Below, in pieces: positions 6,735 through 13,828 of a stretch of DNA of 27,970 nt (position 1 is its first letter; the number at the start of each line of letters is the position of its first letter). This DNA comes from a virus. Location: positions 1 through 27,970 of IMG/VR virus record IMGVR_UViG_3300017779_000111. One strand, written 5' to 3'. The notes beneath the pieces are model-generated. The model searched no databases and had not been told where the DNA came from. It worked only from the letters and a program-made list of their open reading frames with translations. Made by a program: the position numbers and the translations under genes.

Positions 6735-7427
6735 ATGTCGATAAAGATTTGGGATGGTGACTCTATTGAGACACCAAATCCAATACTAATAAAAGTGACA
6801 AATGGCAATCTTCGCTTTGTCAATTTTGCTGTAGTCAAAGAAACAGATGGTTCTCTTACAACTGTATTTAATGCAATAAGACAGACATCAAGATCAACTA
6901 GCAAAACAACAACTACTTCAGTTGCAAGTAACACCACAACAACTTTTAATACTACAAAAAACACTACAACTACATTCAATACAACTAGATCTACTGCTAC
7001 GAGCAAATCAACCACGACAACTTTTAATACTACTTTTACAAGAAGCACTACTACCAGTAGAACTACAACTTTTAATACAACTTTCTTTACAGCAGACGAA
7101 AGCACACAAGGTAATATAACAACAAGCACCACTAGAAATACTGCTGTTAGCACTGACACATCAGTCACACAAAGCACTAACACAAGCACAACTACGACTT
7201 ATAACACTACCACCACTTTCTCAACCTCAAAAAACACGACTACAACTTTCAACACTACAAGAACTACTGCAACTACAGTTGTAAATAATACAACTACAAC
7301 ATATAACACTGCGATATTTGTTAGAATTACAGCAACAGGAAATACAGGATCTACTTTCGACACTGAAGTAGGAAGCGCGAGTGCGCACAGTGCAAGGTAT
7401 TGGGATGGTAGCTCTTGGACAGGATAA
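6735..7427 (+). CDS. Thr/Asn-rich decapeptide-repeat fibre protein, copy 1
   Basis: A 230-residue protein with conserved ends and a low-complexity middle. The N-terminal 50 residues (IKIWDGDSIETPNP, then VVKETDGSLTT) and the C-terminal ARYWDGSSW are nearly the same as in the protein at 10394-11359. Between them are units close to xSTTTTFNTT, period ten residues. Each NTT is an N-x-S/T sequon and the Thr runs could also carry O-glycans. The start has TATAACGAG eight bases upstream, a leader shared with the second copy. It is probably a virion surface fibre; its neighbours (glycosyltransferase, chaperone, oxygenase) suggest that it is modified. The function is inferred. Confidence 0.7.
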   Translation: MSIKIWDGDSIETPNPILIKVTNGNLRFVNFAVVKETDGSLTTVFNAIRQTSRSTSKTTTTSVASNTTTTFNTTKNTTTTFNTTRSTATSKSTTTTFNTTFTRSTTTSRTTTFNTTFFTADESTQGNITTSTTRNTAVSTDTSVTQSTNTSTTTTYNTTTTFSTSKNTTTTFNTTRTTATTVVNNTTTTYNTAIFVRITATGNTGSTFDTEVGSASAHSARYWDGSSWTG

Positions 7428-7444
7428 AATAAAATGGAAAAAAA

Positions 7445-7600
7445 ATGGGAAAAATTAAAAAAGATAGTGACATCCACGAAGAAATCAAAATTATCAATCG
7501 CAGAATGGAAGAAACTCTAGCTATCCTTGTAGAGCACTTCAAAGAAACTGAAGAAAGATTAGATAAGTTAGAAAAAAAGATAGACTCAAATGCCAATTGA
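7445..7600 (+). CDS. Small coiled-coil protein (51 aa)
   Basis: ATG at 7445; the product begins MGKIKKDSDIHEE. It is highly charged, with heptad spacing of Ile, Leu and Met that predicts one coiled coil over most of its length. It overlaps the start of the next gene by 11 bases, which suggests coupled translation. An alternative 28-codon frame from 7434 is possible but less coding-like. It may be an oligomerisation or chaperone-type subunit for the fibre or the enzymes next to it; that is a guess. Confidence 0.5.
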   Translation: MGKIKKDSDIHEEIKIINRRMEETLAILVEHFKETEERLDKLEKKIDSNAN

Positions 7601-8486
7601 GACACTGGCTTTTAACGATGTTTTGAATAATGACATTGCGCATTTCTTTAAATCTGGAAACATACGAAGATCAGATGAAAACAATCAATTAAACAAAATA
7701 CATCACTTACTACCAAAAAAAGGCAATCATGGTACTAACCTTGAATATGATATTTGGTATGATTTTAACAATGAACCTAAAATAAGAGGCTATGTCTATA
7801 CAGATTTGATGACGAAGTTCGTTTATTTGAAGCCAGCTTCTTCATTGTATTGTGTAAAATTACTCAGAGAATGTATAAAAGAAAAAATTACTGAGGAAGG
7901 AGAAAAAATATTTGAAGATATATCTCAAAATAATAAAGATAAATACAAACTTAGAGATACAAGCGAGAAACATCCTTATGTTATTTTTCTACCCGGTACG
8001 AATATCCTTAATGAAATAACAGATGATGTAAAGATCGAAAAAGCCATAAAATCTGATGGAGCAAAACTCAAACCACATCCCTTGACTTCACCTTTCATTA
8101 TGTCTTTTCTCAGAGCCAGATATGGAAAAAATTCTCTGATAAATAAAAATGCATCTGGTCATGAATTGTTAAATAAAACAGAAGTAGTTGGATTCTGTAG
8201 TAATTCAGAAATGGGTTTAATTGGTATGGCTCAAGGTAAAAGAATTAAGTTATTTGACAAACATAAAATCATAGCCAAAACATACACACACATATATGAA
8301 GTTTTGTTTCAAGATGGTTATCCAGTTATAAACGATTTAAAAAGATTACTGTCAGCAGATTACTCTGGCTTAATTTACCATTCTACAAAAAACCCAAAAA
8401 AAAGAATTAATAATTTTTTTAAATATTTTAAGAAGATAAAACATGTCAAACCCATTTCACCTAAAAATCTTAATACTGGAAAGTAA
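7590..8486 (+). CDS. Putative GT-B glycosyltransferase (capsule-synthesis-like)
   Basis: A 298-residue protein whose C-terminal half resembles the nucleotide-sugar domain of capsule-type transferases (KpsC/KpsS and related GT-B folds). It has HPYVIFLPGTN around residue 128, KLKPHP at 159-164, and a segment SNSEMGLIGMAQGK at 204-217 that corresponds to the usual 'S-x-E-x-x-x-x-G-K' loop before a strand (IKLF). No signal peptide or membrane segment is seen, so it should act in the cytoplasm. The first 120 residues are unlike any family I know and may bind the acceptor. Its place beside Thr/Asn-rich repeat proteins suggests that the fibre is its acceptor. A host-surface target is the main alternative. 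Its stop overlaps the next gene by 44 bases. Confidence 0.55.
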   Translation: MPIETLAFNDVLNNDIAHFFKSGNIRRSDENNQLNKIHHLLPKKGNHGTNLEYDIWYDFNNEPKIRGYVYTDLMTKFVYLKPASSLYCVKLLRECIKEKITEEGEKIFEDISQNNKDKYKLRDTSEKHPYVIFLPGTNILNEITDDVKIEKAIKSDGAKLKPHPLTSPFIMSFLRARYGKNSLINKNASGHELLNKTEVVGFCSNSEMGLIGMAQGKRIKLFDKHKIIAKTYTHIYEVLFQDGYPVINDLKRLLSADYSGLIYHSTKNPKKRINNFFKYFKKIKHVKPISPKNLNTGK

Positions 8487-9177
8487 CAATCTTACAAAAC
8501 TGACAACAAACTCTATCAAGAAAAACATCCCAGAAGCAGAGTACAAAGTTGTAAGAAAAGATAAAATCAAGGATAGTGTCATTGGCACTGCATTGACACA
8601 TGCTGATGGGATTACTTTGGTGGTGCAAAGTGGTATCGTTTTACAAATAAAAGATGGAGATCTACCTGATTTAAAAAAACTAAAAAATTATCACATTTGT
8701 GTCAGTAGAGAAGGTGTTTTTACAGATCATAAAAGGTTAAACGAACATTATAGATATATAGCTAAACATATTACAGATGGTGTTATTGATTTAAGTATAT
8801 TTATAATTAATCCAGATATGTGGGATGAAATACCAGAAAAAGATCAAGGTGTCTTACATGATAAGAAAAAAATGTTTATACCAAGATACATGAATCACAA
8901 GAATGATATTTTATTCCAAGAAGATTCGACAGCAGCTATAGATGCTTTTTATTATGGTGTTCTTGGAGAACAAGCAAGCGTTTTTAATTACAACAAATGT
9001 ATACAAAAAAAAGATATAAACATGTTAGAAATTTATGGCTATTGTTTTGATAAATTATTGCCATATTTAAGAGGTGTGCCAAGAAAAGAACAAAACAGAA
9101 TAAAATTTTTGGCTGATAAGACAACAACAAAAATAAAAAATATGAGAAGAAAAATACATGAAGTAAATAACAACTAA
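8443..9177 (+). CDS. Possible GT-A-like transferase (uncertain)
   Basis: A 244-residue protein. The start (LKILILESNNLTKLTTNSIKK), a helix, and a strand-like ADGITLVVQSGIVL at residues 53-66 recall the layout of GT2-type GT-A transferases, but the usual DxD is not present (VQSG lies at that place). The rest contains a hydrophobic block (SIFIINPDMW) and a basic C-terminal helix. It overlaps the GT-B-like gene by 44 bases, so the two are coupled. It may be a second transferase or a catalytically dead partner. Confidence in this assignment is low; the protein could belong to a phage-specific family. Confidence 0.4.
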   Translation: MSNPFHLKILILESNNLTKLTTNSIKKNIPEAEYKVVRKDKIKDSVIGTALTHADGITLVVQSGIVLQIKDGDLPDLKKLKNYHICVSREGVFTDHKRLNEHYRYIAKHITDGVIDLSIFIINPDMWDEIPEKDQGVLHDKKKMFIPRYMNHKNDILFQEDSTAAIDAFYYGVLGEQASVFNYNKCIQKKDINMLEIYGYCFDKLLPYLRGVPRKEQNRIKFLADKTTTKIKNMRRKIHEVNNN

Positions 9178-9187
9178 TGGAGAAAAC

Positions 9188-9622
9188 ATGTCAAAACAAA
9201 TAAATATAAAAAAAATATTCTTAGCAAACAGTGAAATAAATGTACTGGATCCAGTGAATTCAATGCAATTAGATGACTACACTGTAGACACAGAAATGAA
9301 TTGTAAATCTGAATATACAGAAATGACCTACAATGGAGTAGAAATTCACATGGTTGCTTTGCAATTTCAAATATTTTGCAATGTAAAAAATGATCCTATG
9401 TATAACATGAACTTTTCTCAAAATGGATTTTTTTCTTTAAAAGGTTACGAACATGAGGAAGTAGAAGAAGCATTAGCTATCGAATGCCCACAAATACTCA
9501 TGCCTTATGCAAGACTACATGCAGAATATCTTACTAAAAACACTGGATTAGCACCTACTCTTATACAAGATATTGACTTCAAAGAAGCCTATTACAAAGA
9601 AATAGGTAAAGAATACAAATGA
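9188..9622 (+). CDS. secB: SecB-like protein-export chaperone
   Basis: A 144-residue protein, close to the 155 residues of E. coli SecB. The C-terminal half shows the SecB signature in order: GFFSLKG (80-86), CPQILMPYAR (100-109; in E. coli CPNILFPYAR) and GLAPTLIQDIDF (120-131; in E. coli GTFPQLNLAPVNF). The N-terminus (INIKKIFLANSEIN) corresponds to the first strand. SecB tetramers hold proteins unfolded and deliver them to SecA. The acidic or zinc-binding C-terminal tail that contacts SecA is short or missing. Being encoded between fibre-modifying enzymes and a repeat protein, it may keep the fibre soluble or route proteins to export. It ends with an ATGA overlap into the oxygenase gene. 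Confidence 0.8.
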   Translation: MSKQINIKKIFLANSEINVLDPVNSMQLDDYTVDTEMNCKSEYTEMTYNGVEIHMVALQFQIFCNVKNDPMYNMNFSQNGFFSLKGYEHEEVEEALAIECPQILMPYARLHAEYLTKNTGLAPTLIQDIDFKEAYYKEIGKEYK

Positions 9623-10335
9623 GTTTTACCTATGAGGATCTTATTGATCCACTACCTTTAAAAGATTTTTATGATATCTATCATAGAAAAAGATGGTGCA
9701 TAATAAAAGGTAATGACTTTAGAAAAGATTTATTTTCAGCAACATTAAGTTGGAAACAGTTTTCTGATTACATAAATAACGACAGAGCTGTATCTGGCAT
9801 ACAAGCGATATTACCTAATGGCAAGAAACTATGTTTAGAAAAGAATAATTTATATAAAGAGAAAATACCTTCATGGTCAAGAAAAGATTATTTTGAAAAA
9901 AAATACTTACATAATATCTGGTCGAATCATGGTTCTATCATACTACCGAAAGCATCTCTTTTGACTAAAGAAATATCTAGCATTGCATATGCAATAGAAA
10001 CAGAATTTAAAGGTGCTTGCGATGCACATTTTTATTGTAGCAAAACTGCCAAAAGCAGATCATTTGATCCGCACATAGATCATGATGATAATTTCTTAGT
10101 TCATGCACATGGTGCAGTAAAGTGGACTGTCTGCAATACTCTTGATAATAAGAGAAACGATGCAACCACTTTCAATCTTACAACTGGAGATTTACTTTAC
10201 ATACCAAAAGGTCTTGCACATTCAGCAGTGCCATTGAGTAAAAGAATTTCTATATCAGTGCCTTTATTAGAGGTAAACGACATGAAAACGAATACAGTCA
10301 CTCCACTGGATCGCAAATATTATGATTTTTCTTGA
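9619..10335 (+). CDS. JmjC/cupin-4-type Fe(II)/2-oxoglutarate oxygenase
   Basis: A 238-residue protein with the core of ribosomal-oxygenase-type JmjC enzymes (cupin_4, such as YcfD/RoxA): DPHIDHDDNFLVHAHG around residues 150-165 gives the HxD iron ligands (H152, D154), followed by GAVKW. The distal ligand is H201 in GDLLYIPKGLAH. Members hydroxylate protein side chains such as Arg, His, Asp or Asn. The usual dimerisation and winged-helix C-terminal domains are missing; only about 35 residues follow the core. The neighbourhood suggests hydroxylation of the repeat fibre or a small molecule, which is inference. It starts with a 4-base overlap with the SecB-like gene. Confidence 0.75.
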   Translation: MSFTYEDLIDPLPLKDFYDIYHRKRWCIIKGNDFRKDLFSATLSWKQFSDYINNDRAVSGIQAILPNGKKLCLEKNNLYKEKIPSWSRKDYFEKKYLHNIWSNHGSIILPKASLLTKEISSIAYAIETEFKGACDAHFYCSKTAKSRSFDPHIDHDDNFLVHAHGAVKWTVCNTLDNKRNDATTFNLTTGDLLYIPKGLAHSAVPLSKRISISVPLLEVNDMKTNTVTPLDRKYYDFS

Positions 10336-10393
10336 AAACAAGTTAAACTAAAACGATGGTTTTGTTTGTGATTTAGTATAACGAGGTTTTAGA

Positions 10394-11359
10394 ATGGCGA
10401 TAAAAATTTGGGATGGTGATTCAATTGAAACACCAAATCCAATAGTCGTAAAAGTTACTGATGGAACTCTGCGTTTCGTTAATTACGCTGTCGTAAAAGA
10501 AACAGATGGTTCTCTTACTACTTTTTTTAACGCTATAAAACAAACTTCTAAAAATACTACAACCACTGTCAGTACAACTAATTCAACTACAACTACTTTC
10601 AACACAACTGCTTCTACAACAAGAGATACCTCTACAAGTAAGTCAACGACAACTACTTTTAACACAACTTTATCAACTACAACTACTTTCAACACAACTG
10701 CTTCTACAACTACGTCTTACAACACAACTAGGTCAACTACAACTTCGTACAATACGACAAGAAGCACCACTACAACTTTTGGAACAAGTCACAGTACGAC
10801 CACTACTTTTGGAACTTCTAATAGTACAACTCGTAGTACAAGTGGAACTATAAGTACAAGTTATACAACTACTTACAGTACAAACCTACCGGGTAAAGGA
10901 AACTCTAGAAATACTTCGCACACCACATCACGAAATACATCAGCGAGTTTCAATACGAGCTATACCACTTCGTTCAACACCAGTAGATCTACAACAACTT
11001 CTTACAACACAAGTAGGTCTACTACGACTACTTTTGGAACAAGTCACAGTACGACCACTACTTTTGGAACAAGTCACAGTACGACCACTACATTTAGTAC
11101 AAGTAAAAACACTACTACTACTTTTTCTACTACTAACAGCACCACAACTACATTTAATACAACAACTACATACGATACGACTGCTTCAACCTCAAAAAGT
11201 ACGACCACTACATTCAATACATCTACTACTACAGCTACAGTTATATTCGAAAGACTAACAGCTACAGGAAACACAGGTTCGATATTTGAAACAGAAGTAG
11301 CTTCAGCTAACGCACATAACGCTAGATATTGGGATGGAGACTCATGGGAAGAAGCATAA
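10394..11359 (+). CDS. Thr/Asn-rich decapeptide-repeat fibre protein, copy 2
   Basis: A 321-residue paralog of the protein at 6735-7427 with the same N-terminal module (IKIWDGDSIETPNPI, VVKETDGSLTT) and C-terminus (ARYWDGDSW). The centre contains about 20 units near xSTTTTFNTT or xSTTTTFGTSH, with an aromatic residue every ten positions. At residues 165-180 there is a Gly/Lys break (NLPGKGNSRN). Three identical 30-base units lie at 10776-10805, 11031-11060 and 11061-11090. TATAACGAG stands eight bases upstream of the ATG, exactly as in copy 1. Probably an elongated virion surface protein, longer than copy 1 by repeat expansion. Confidence 0.7.
   Translation: MAIKIWDGDSIETPNPIVVKVTDGTLRFVNYAVVKETDGSLTTFFNAIKQTSKNTTTTVSTTNSTTTTFNTTASTTRDTSTSKSTTTTFNTTLSTTTTFNTTASTTTSYNTTRSTTTSYNTTRSTTTTFGTSHSTTTTFGTSNSTTRSTSGTISTSYTTTYSTNLPGKGNSRNTSHTTSRNTSASFNTSYTTSFNTSRSTTTSYNTSRSTTTTFGTSHSTTTTFGTSHSTTTTFSTSKNTTTTFSTTNSTTTTFNTTTTYDTTASTSKSTTTTFNTSTTTATVIFERLTATGNTGSIFETEVASANAHNARYWDGDSWEEA
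10776..11090 (+). repeat. Identical 30-base repeats in the second Thr-rich gene
   Basis: The same 30 bases occur at 10776-10805 and, in direct tandem, at 11031-11060 and 11061-11090. Each copy encodes one decapeptide of the TTTTFGTSHS type. Identity at silent positions shows recent duplication or gene conversion, not selection on the protein alone. Confidence 0.8.
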
Positions 11360-11360
11360 A

Positions 11361-11918
11361 ATGACAATGACTGTAACAAAAATTAGCTATAGTGATATAG
11401 ATCAAACAATCCTTGAAGAATGTTTTACTAAATCATTACCTTACTTAGATGCAACAAAACCAAATATAGTATGGGAAGAATTTGATCTAACTGTCAGTTC
11501 TAGCACAGCAGATAAACTTGCTGTTATAAAAAATCAATTTCAAGCCAGAGAAGGCAACGATGACTATGCTATCTTCAAATTAGACATAGATGGAAGAATA
11601 GTAAATTATGGTTGTGGCAGACGAGAACAATCAGGCGATAGAATGTTTAGTCATGAACTAGACTTTTTTAGAGAAGATGCTAGTGGCAGTCAAGGTTGGT
11701 GCTATTCTACAGAGTATCATCAAAAAATAGATGCTTTTTATAAAAGTGTTTCTGATAATTGTGTCACTTCTAGTGTATGGGTTGTACAAGGCTCTAGTAT
11801 GGAAAAATCATATGGTGATGCTGTTAATGGTGGATGGCTTGATTATGCTAATCCTGAAACTTTAGAAAATTATCATGGTCATAGATATAAAAAGCTAGTA
11901 GTAACTTTTAAAGTATGA
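11361..11918 (+). CDS. Hypothetical protein (185 aa)
   Basis: The ATG at 11361 follows the stop of the Thr-rich gene by one base and is preferred to the in-frame ATG at 11334 inside that gene. The product is soluble and acidic, with no signal peptide. A strand pair around residues 70-85 (AIFKLDIDGRIVNYG) and a C-terminal stretch with HGHRYKKLVV are faintly reminiscent of GNAT acetyltransferases, but the acetyl-CoA loop is not recognisable. Its place in the fibre cassette suggests a role in the same process. Function unknown. Confidence 0.6.
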   Translation: MTMTVTKISYSDIDQTILEECFTKSLPYLDATKPNIVWEEFDLTVSSSTADKLAVIKNQFQAREGNDDYAIFKLDIDGRIVNYGCGRREQSGDRMFSHELDFFREDASGSQGWCYSTEYHQKIDAFYKSVSDNCVTSSVWVVQGSSMEKSYGDAVNGGWLDYANPETLENYHGHRYKKLVVTFKV

Positions 11919-12430
11919 TCGAAGATATTATTAAATGGATTGAAGATTTTGTGGAAAAACCAAATAAAAATTTTTCTAATTTTCCACCATGTCCATTTTC
12001 AAAAAGAACTAGAAAATTAAATAGAGTAAAATTTATTGAATATAATAACGATGAAAATAGTTTAAAAGATCACATTGATCAAATGGATACAGATAAACAT
12101 GATATGACTATTATTATTTGTGATAAAAATACTTGGACAGCAAAAGAAGCATATAAGTTAGGAAGAAAATTAGATAAGTATGCTATGAAACAAGGTTTAG
12201 CTTTTCACGAAGATCATCCTAAAATGATAGAAAAAGTAGGTGACACAATTTTAAATAATTCTAAATATATTCTTTTATATATACAAAGTTATCAACAAAT
12301 TAAAGAATCGCAAAAACAATTAAGAAAAACTAAGTATTACGATATTTGGAAAAACAATAACATTTTTGGCATAGATAAGGTGAATGATATAGATTGCCGA
12401 CAAGATGCCTACAATGATAAGTACGGATGA
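11915..12430 (+). CDS. Hypothetical protein with CPFSK motif (171 aa)
   Basis: A 171-residue protein starting at an ATGA overlap. WIEDFVEKPNKNF is followed by PPCPFSKRTR near residue 25. A pattern of Trp-Ile-Glu, then CPFxK, and later HPKMIEKVG and LLYIQSYQQI resembles a bacterial family of unknown function (the shape recalls DUF1415 proteins), but I cannot confirm it. The single Cys in CPF could be redox-active or bind a ligand. It overlaps the next gene by four bases, giving a coupled run with the CoA-binding protein. Confidence 0.55.
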   Translation: MIEDIIKWIEDFVEKPNKNFSNFPPCPFSKRTRKLNRVKFIEYNNDENSLKDHIDQMDTDKHDMTIIICDKNTWTAKEAYKLGRKLDKYAMKQGLAFHEDHPKMIEKVGDTILNNSKYILLYIQSYQQIKESQKQLRKTKYYDIWKNNNIFGIDKVNDIDCRQDAYNDKYG

Positions 12431-13398
12431 CTTTTTTTAATCCTACTTCAATAGCACTTGTAGGAGCTTCTACAAAAACTCTCGAAGAAGCTATATCTCA
12501 AAACAAGTATTGGGGTGCTGCTTTAAGAGATTCTCTTTTAGAAAGCACTACAGTTCCTTTATATCTCATTACTAAACATGAATCATATACAGATTTGCCA
12601 GAAATTCCTGATTTAGCGATAGTTGCAGTACCAAACATTATTAATGAAGTAACTAAGATTATAGCTAAAGGTACAGATAAAATTATAGTTATCAATACTT
12701 TAGATGCTTTTACAGAAAAAAAGTTATATAAAATAGTAAAAAACAAAGCAACAATCCTTGGTCCTAATTGTTTAGGTGTTCATTGTGATGCTTATTCTAC
12801 TTTTCTTTTAAATAAAAAAATTACTGGAGATATAGGTTTAGTTACACAAAGTGGTGGTGTTGGTGAAGCACTATTAGAAAATGTACCAAACTTGAGAACA
12901 GTAATAAGTGTAGGTAGCGCACAACAATATAAAATACAAGATGCAATACAATCACTAAGGCAAGAACCTAACATAAAAAGAATTGCATTATATTCAGAAA
13001 GTTATATACCAGAAGATGAAGATGTAATTACTTTAATGCCTAAACATAATAAAAAAAGTGTAAAAGCTGTTTATGATCATACAGGGTTAACTTTAGAAAA
13101 AAATAATGCAATTAATGACTTAGATAATTTTATAAAAATTTTAAATGAAAGAGTTTTAGTAGTTAGTAATTCAGGTGGTTGGCTTTGTTTGTATGCTGGT
13201 CAAAATCCTAATCAAAATATGAAATTAGTTGATACATATGCAACGACCAATCCTTTGCAAAAAGCTATAGAAATGCAATCAGGATATACTAGAGCAGTTG
13301 TGTTTTTTAATAAGTATGAAGATTTTAAAAAAGAAGAATTAGATGAGTCTAAATTACTGATACCTTACGAAATTATAAAAAGTAGTGATTTGTGTTAA
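12427..13398 (+). CDS. CoA-binding, NDP-forming acyl-CoA synthetase-like protein
   Basis: A 323-residue protein with features of the alpha part of ADP-forming acetyl-CoA synthetases and succinyl-CoA ligases. It has SIALVGAST (8-16) for the CoA-binding Rossmann fold, PDLAIVAVP (61-69), ILGPNCLGV (110-118), GLVTQSGGVGEALL (137-150), VISVGS (159-164) and IALYSES (186-192). DHTG at 217-220 aligns with the SHTG segment that carries the phospho-histidine in such enzymes. No ATP-grasp domain is encoded here, so complete ligase activity would need a partner. A role in making or transferring an acyl group in the fibre cassette is a hypothesis. It is the most unexpected metabolic gene in the window. 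Confidence 0.75.
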   Translation: MTFFNPTSIALVGASTKTLEEAISQNKYWGAALRDSLLESTTVPLYLITKHESYTDLPEIPDLAIVAVPNIINEVTKIIAKGTDKIIVINTLDAFTEKKLYKIVKNKATILGPNCLGVHCDAYSTFLLNKKITGDIGLVTQSGGVGEALLENVPNLRTVISVGSAQQYKIQDAIQSLRQEPNIKRIALYSESYIPEDEDVITLMPKHNKKSVKAVYDHTGLTLEKNNAINDLDNFIKILNERVLVVSNSGGWLCLYAGQNPNQNMKLVDTYATTNPLQKAIEMQSGYTRAVVFFNKYEDFKKEELDESKLLIPYEIIKSSDLC

Positions 13399-13429
13399 AC
13401 TAAAAAAGTATTTTTACTAAGGACAATAT

Positions 13430-13828
13430 ATGAGCAGTTCACCAGAAGCGTTTGTTTACAAGTGCAAACTTAGATCAGTAACAGATGGAGATACAATCAG
13501 ACTAGAGACTATTGATCTTGGTTTCTCAGTACAGTTACACAATAAAGCTGTAAGAATAAATGGGATAGATACACCAGAGTCTCGTATCAACATCAAAAGA
13601 TATCCTGAAAGAACGAAAGAAAAACAGCTTGGGTTACAAGCAAAACAAAAATTAAAAGATTGGCTTGTAGGTGATATAACTTTGAGATCGTATGGCACAG
13701 ATAAATATGGTAGAGTATTAGGTGATATTTTCTGTGAAAAAGGGAATGTCGCTGAATTGTTAAAAAAAGAAAATCTTGCTGTAGATTATTATGGCGGTAC
13801 TAAAATAAAAAAATGGGGGTTAGATTAA
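13430..13828 (+). CDS. Staphylococcal-nuclease-type nuclease (SNase family)
   Basis: A 132-residue single-domain nuclease. The motifs are SVTDGDTIRL (D19, D21 for Ca2+), VRINGIDTPE (R42, D47, E50) and KYGRVLGDI (R95), which match the active site of thermonuclease. No signal peptide is seen, so it should act in the cytoplasm unless released at lysis. Phages encode such nucleases for host-DNA breakdown or DNA processing. It has its own AAGGA site and an intergenic gap of 31 bases with a TTAAACTAAAA element. Its stop overlaps the next start. Confidence 0.85.
   Translation: MSSSPEAFVYKCKLRSVTDGDTIRLETIDLGFSVQLHNKAVRINGIDTPESRINIKRYPERTKEKQLGLQAKQKLKDWLVGDITLRSYGTDKYGRVLGDIFCEKGNVAELLKKENLAVDYYGGTKIKKWGLD

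Noticed and set aside
6680-7477. Long Val/Leu-rich reading frames on the minus strand opposite the first Thr-rich gene, and similar ones opposite the second (10483-11379)
   Set aside because: They are the reverse complement of ACA/ACT-rich repeats, lack ribosome-binding sites and have hydrophobic low-complexity products; the plus-strand genes have conserved ends and leaders.
10336-10393. Weak inverted repeat (AAACTAAAAC with GTTTTGTTT) as a terminator after the oxygenase gene
   Set aside because: The stem is AT-only with a mismatch and no proper T-run; too weak to call.
10776-11090. Regular 30-base repeats suggestive of a CRISPR array
   Set aside because: Two copies are in direct tandem with no spacer, all lie in frame in a protein gene, and no cas gene is present.
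6735-11359. Diversity-generating retroelement acting on the repeat proteins
   Set aside because: No reverse transcriptase, template repeat or accessory gene is seen in the window; repeats differ by unit number, not by adenine-specific changes.
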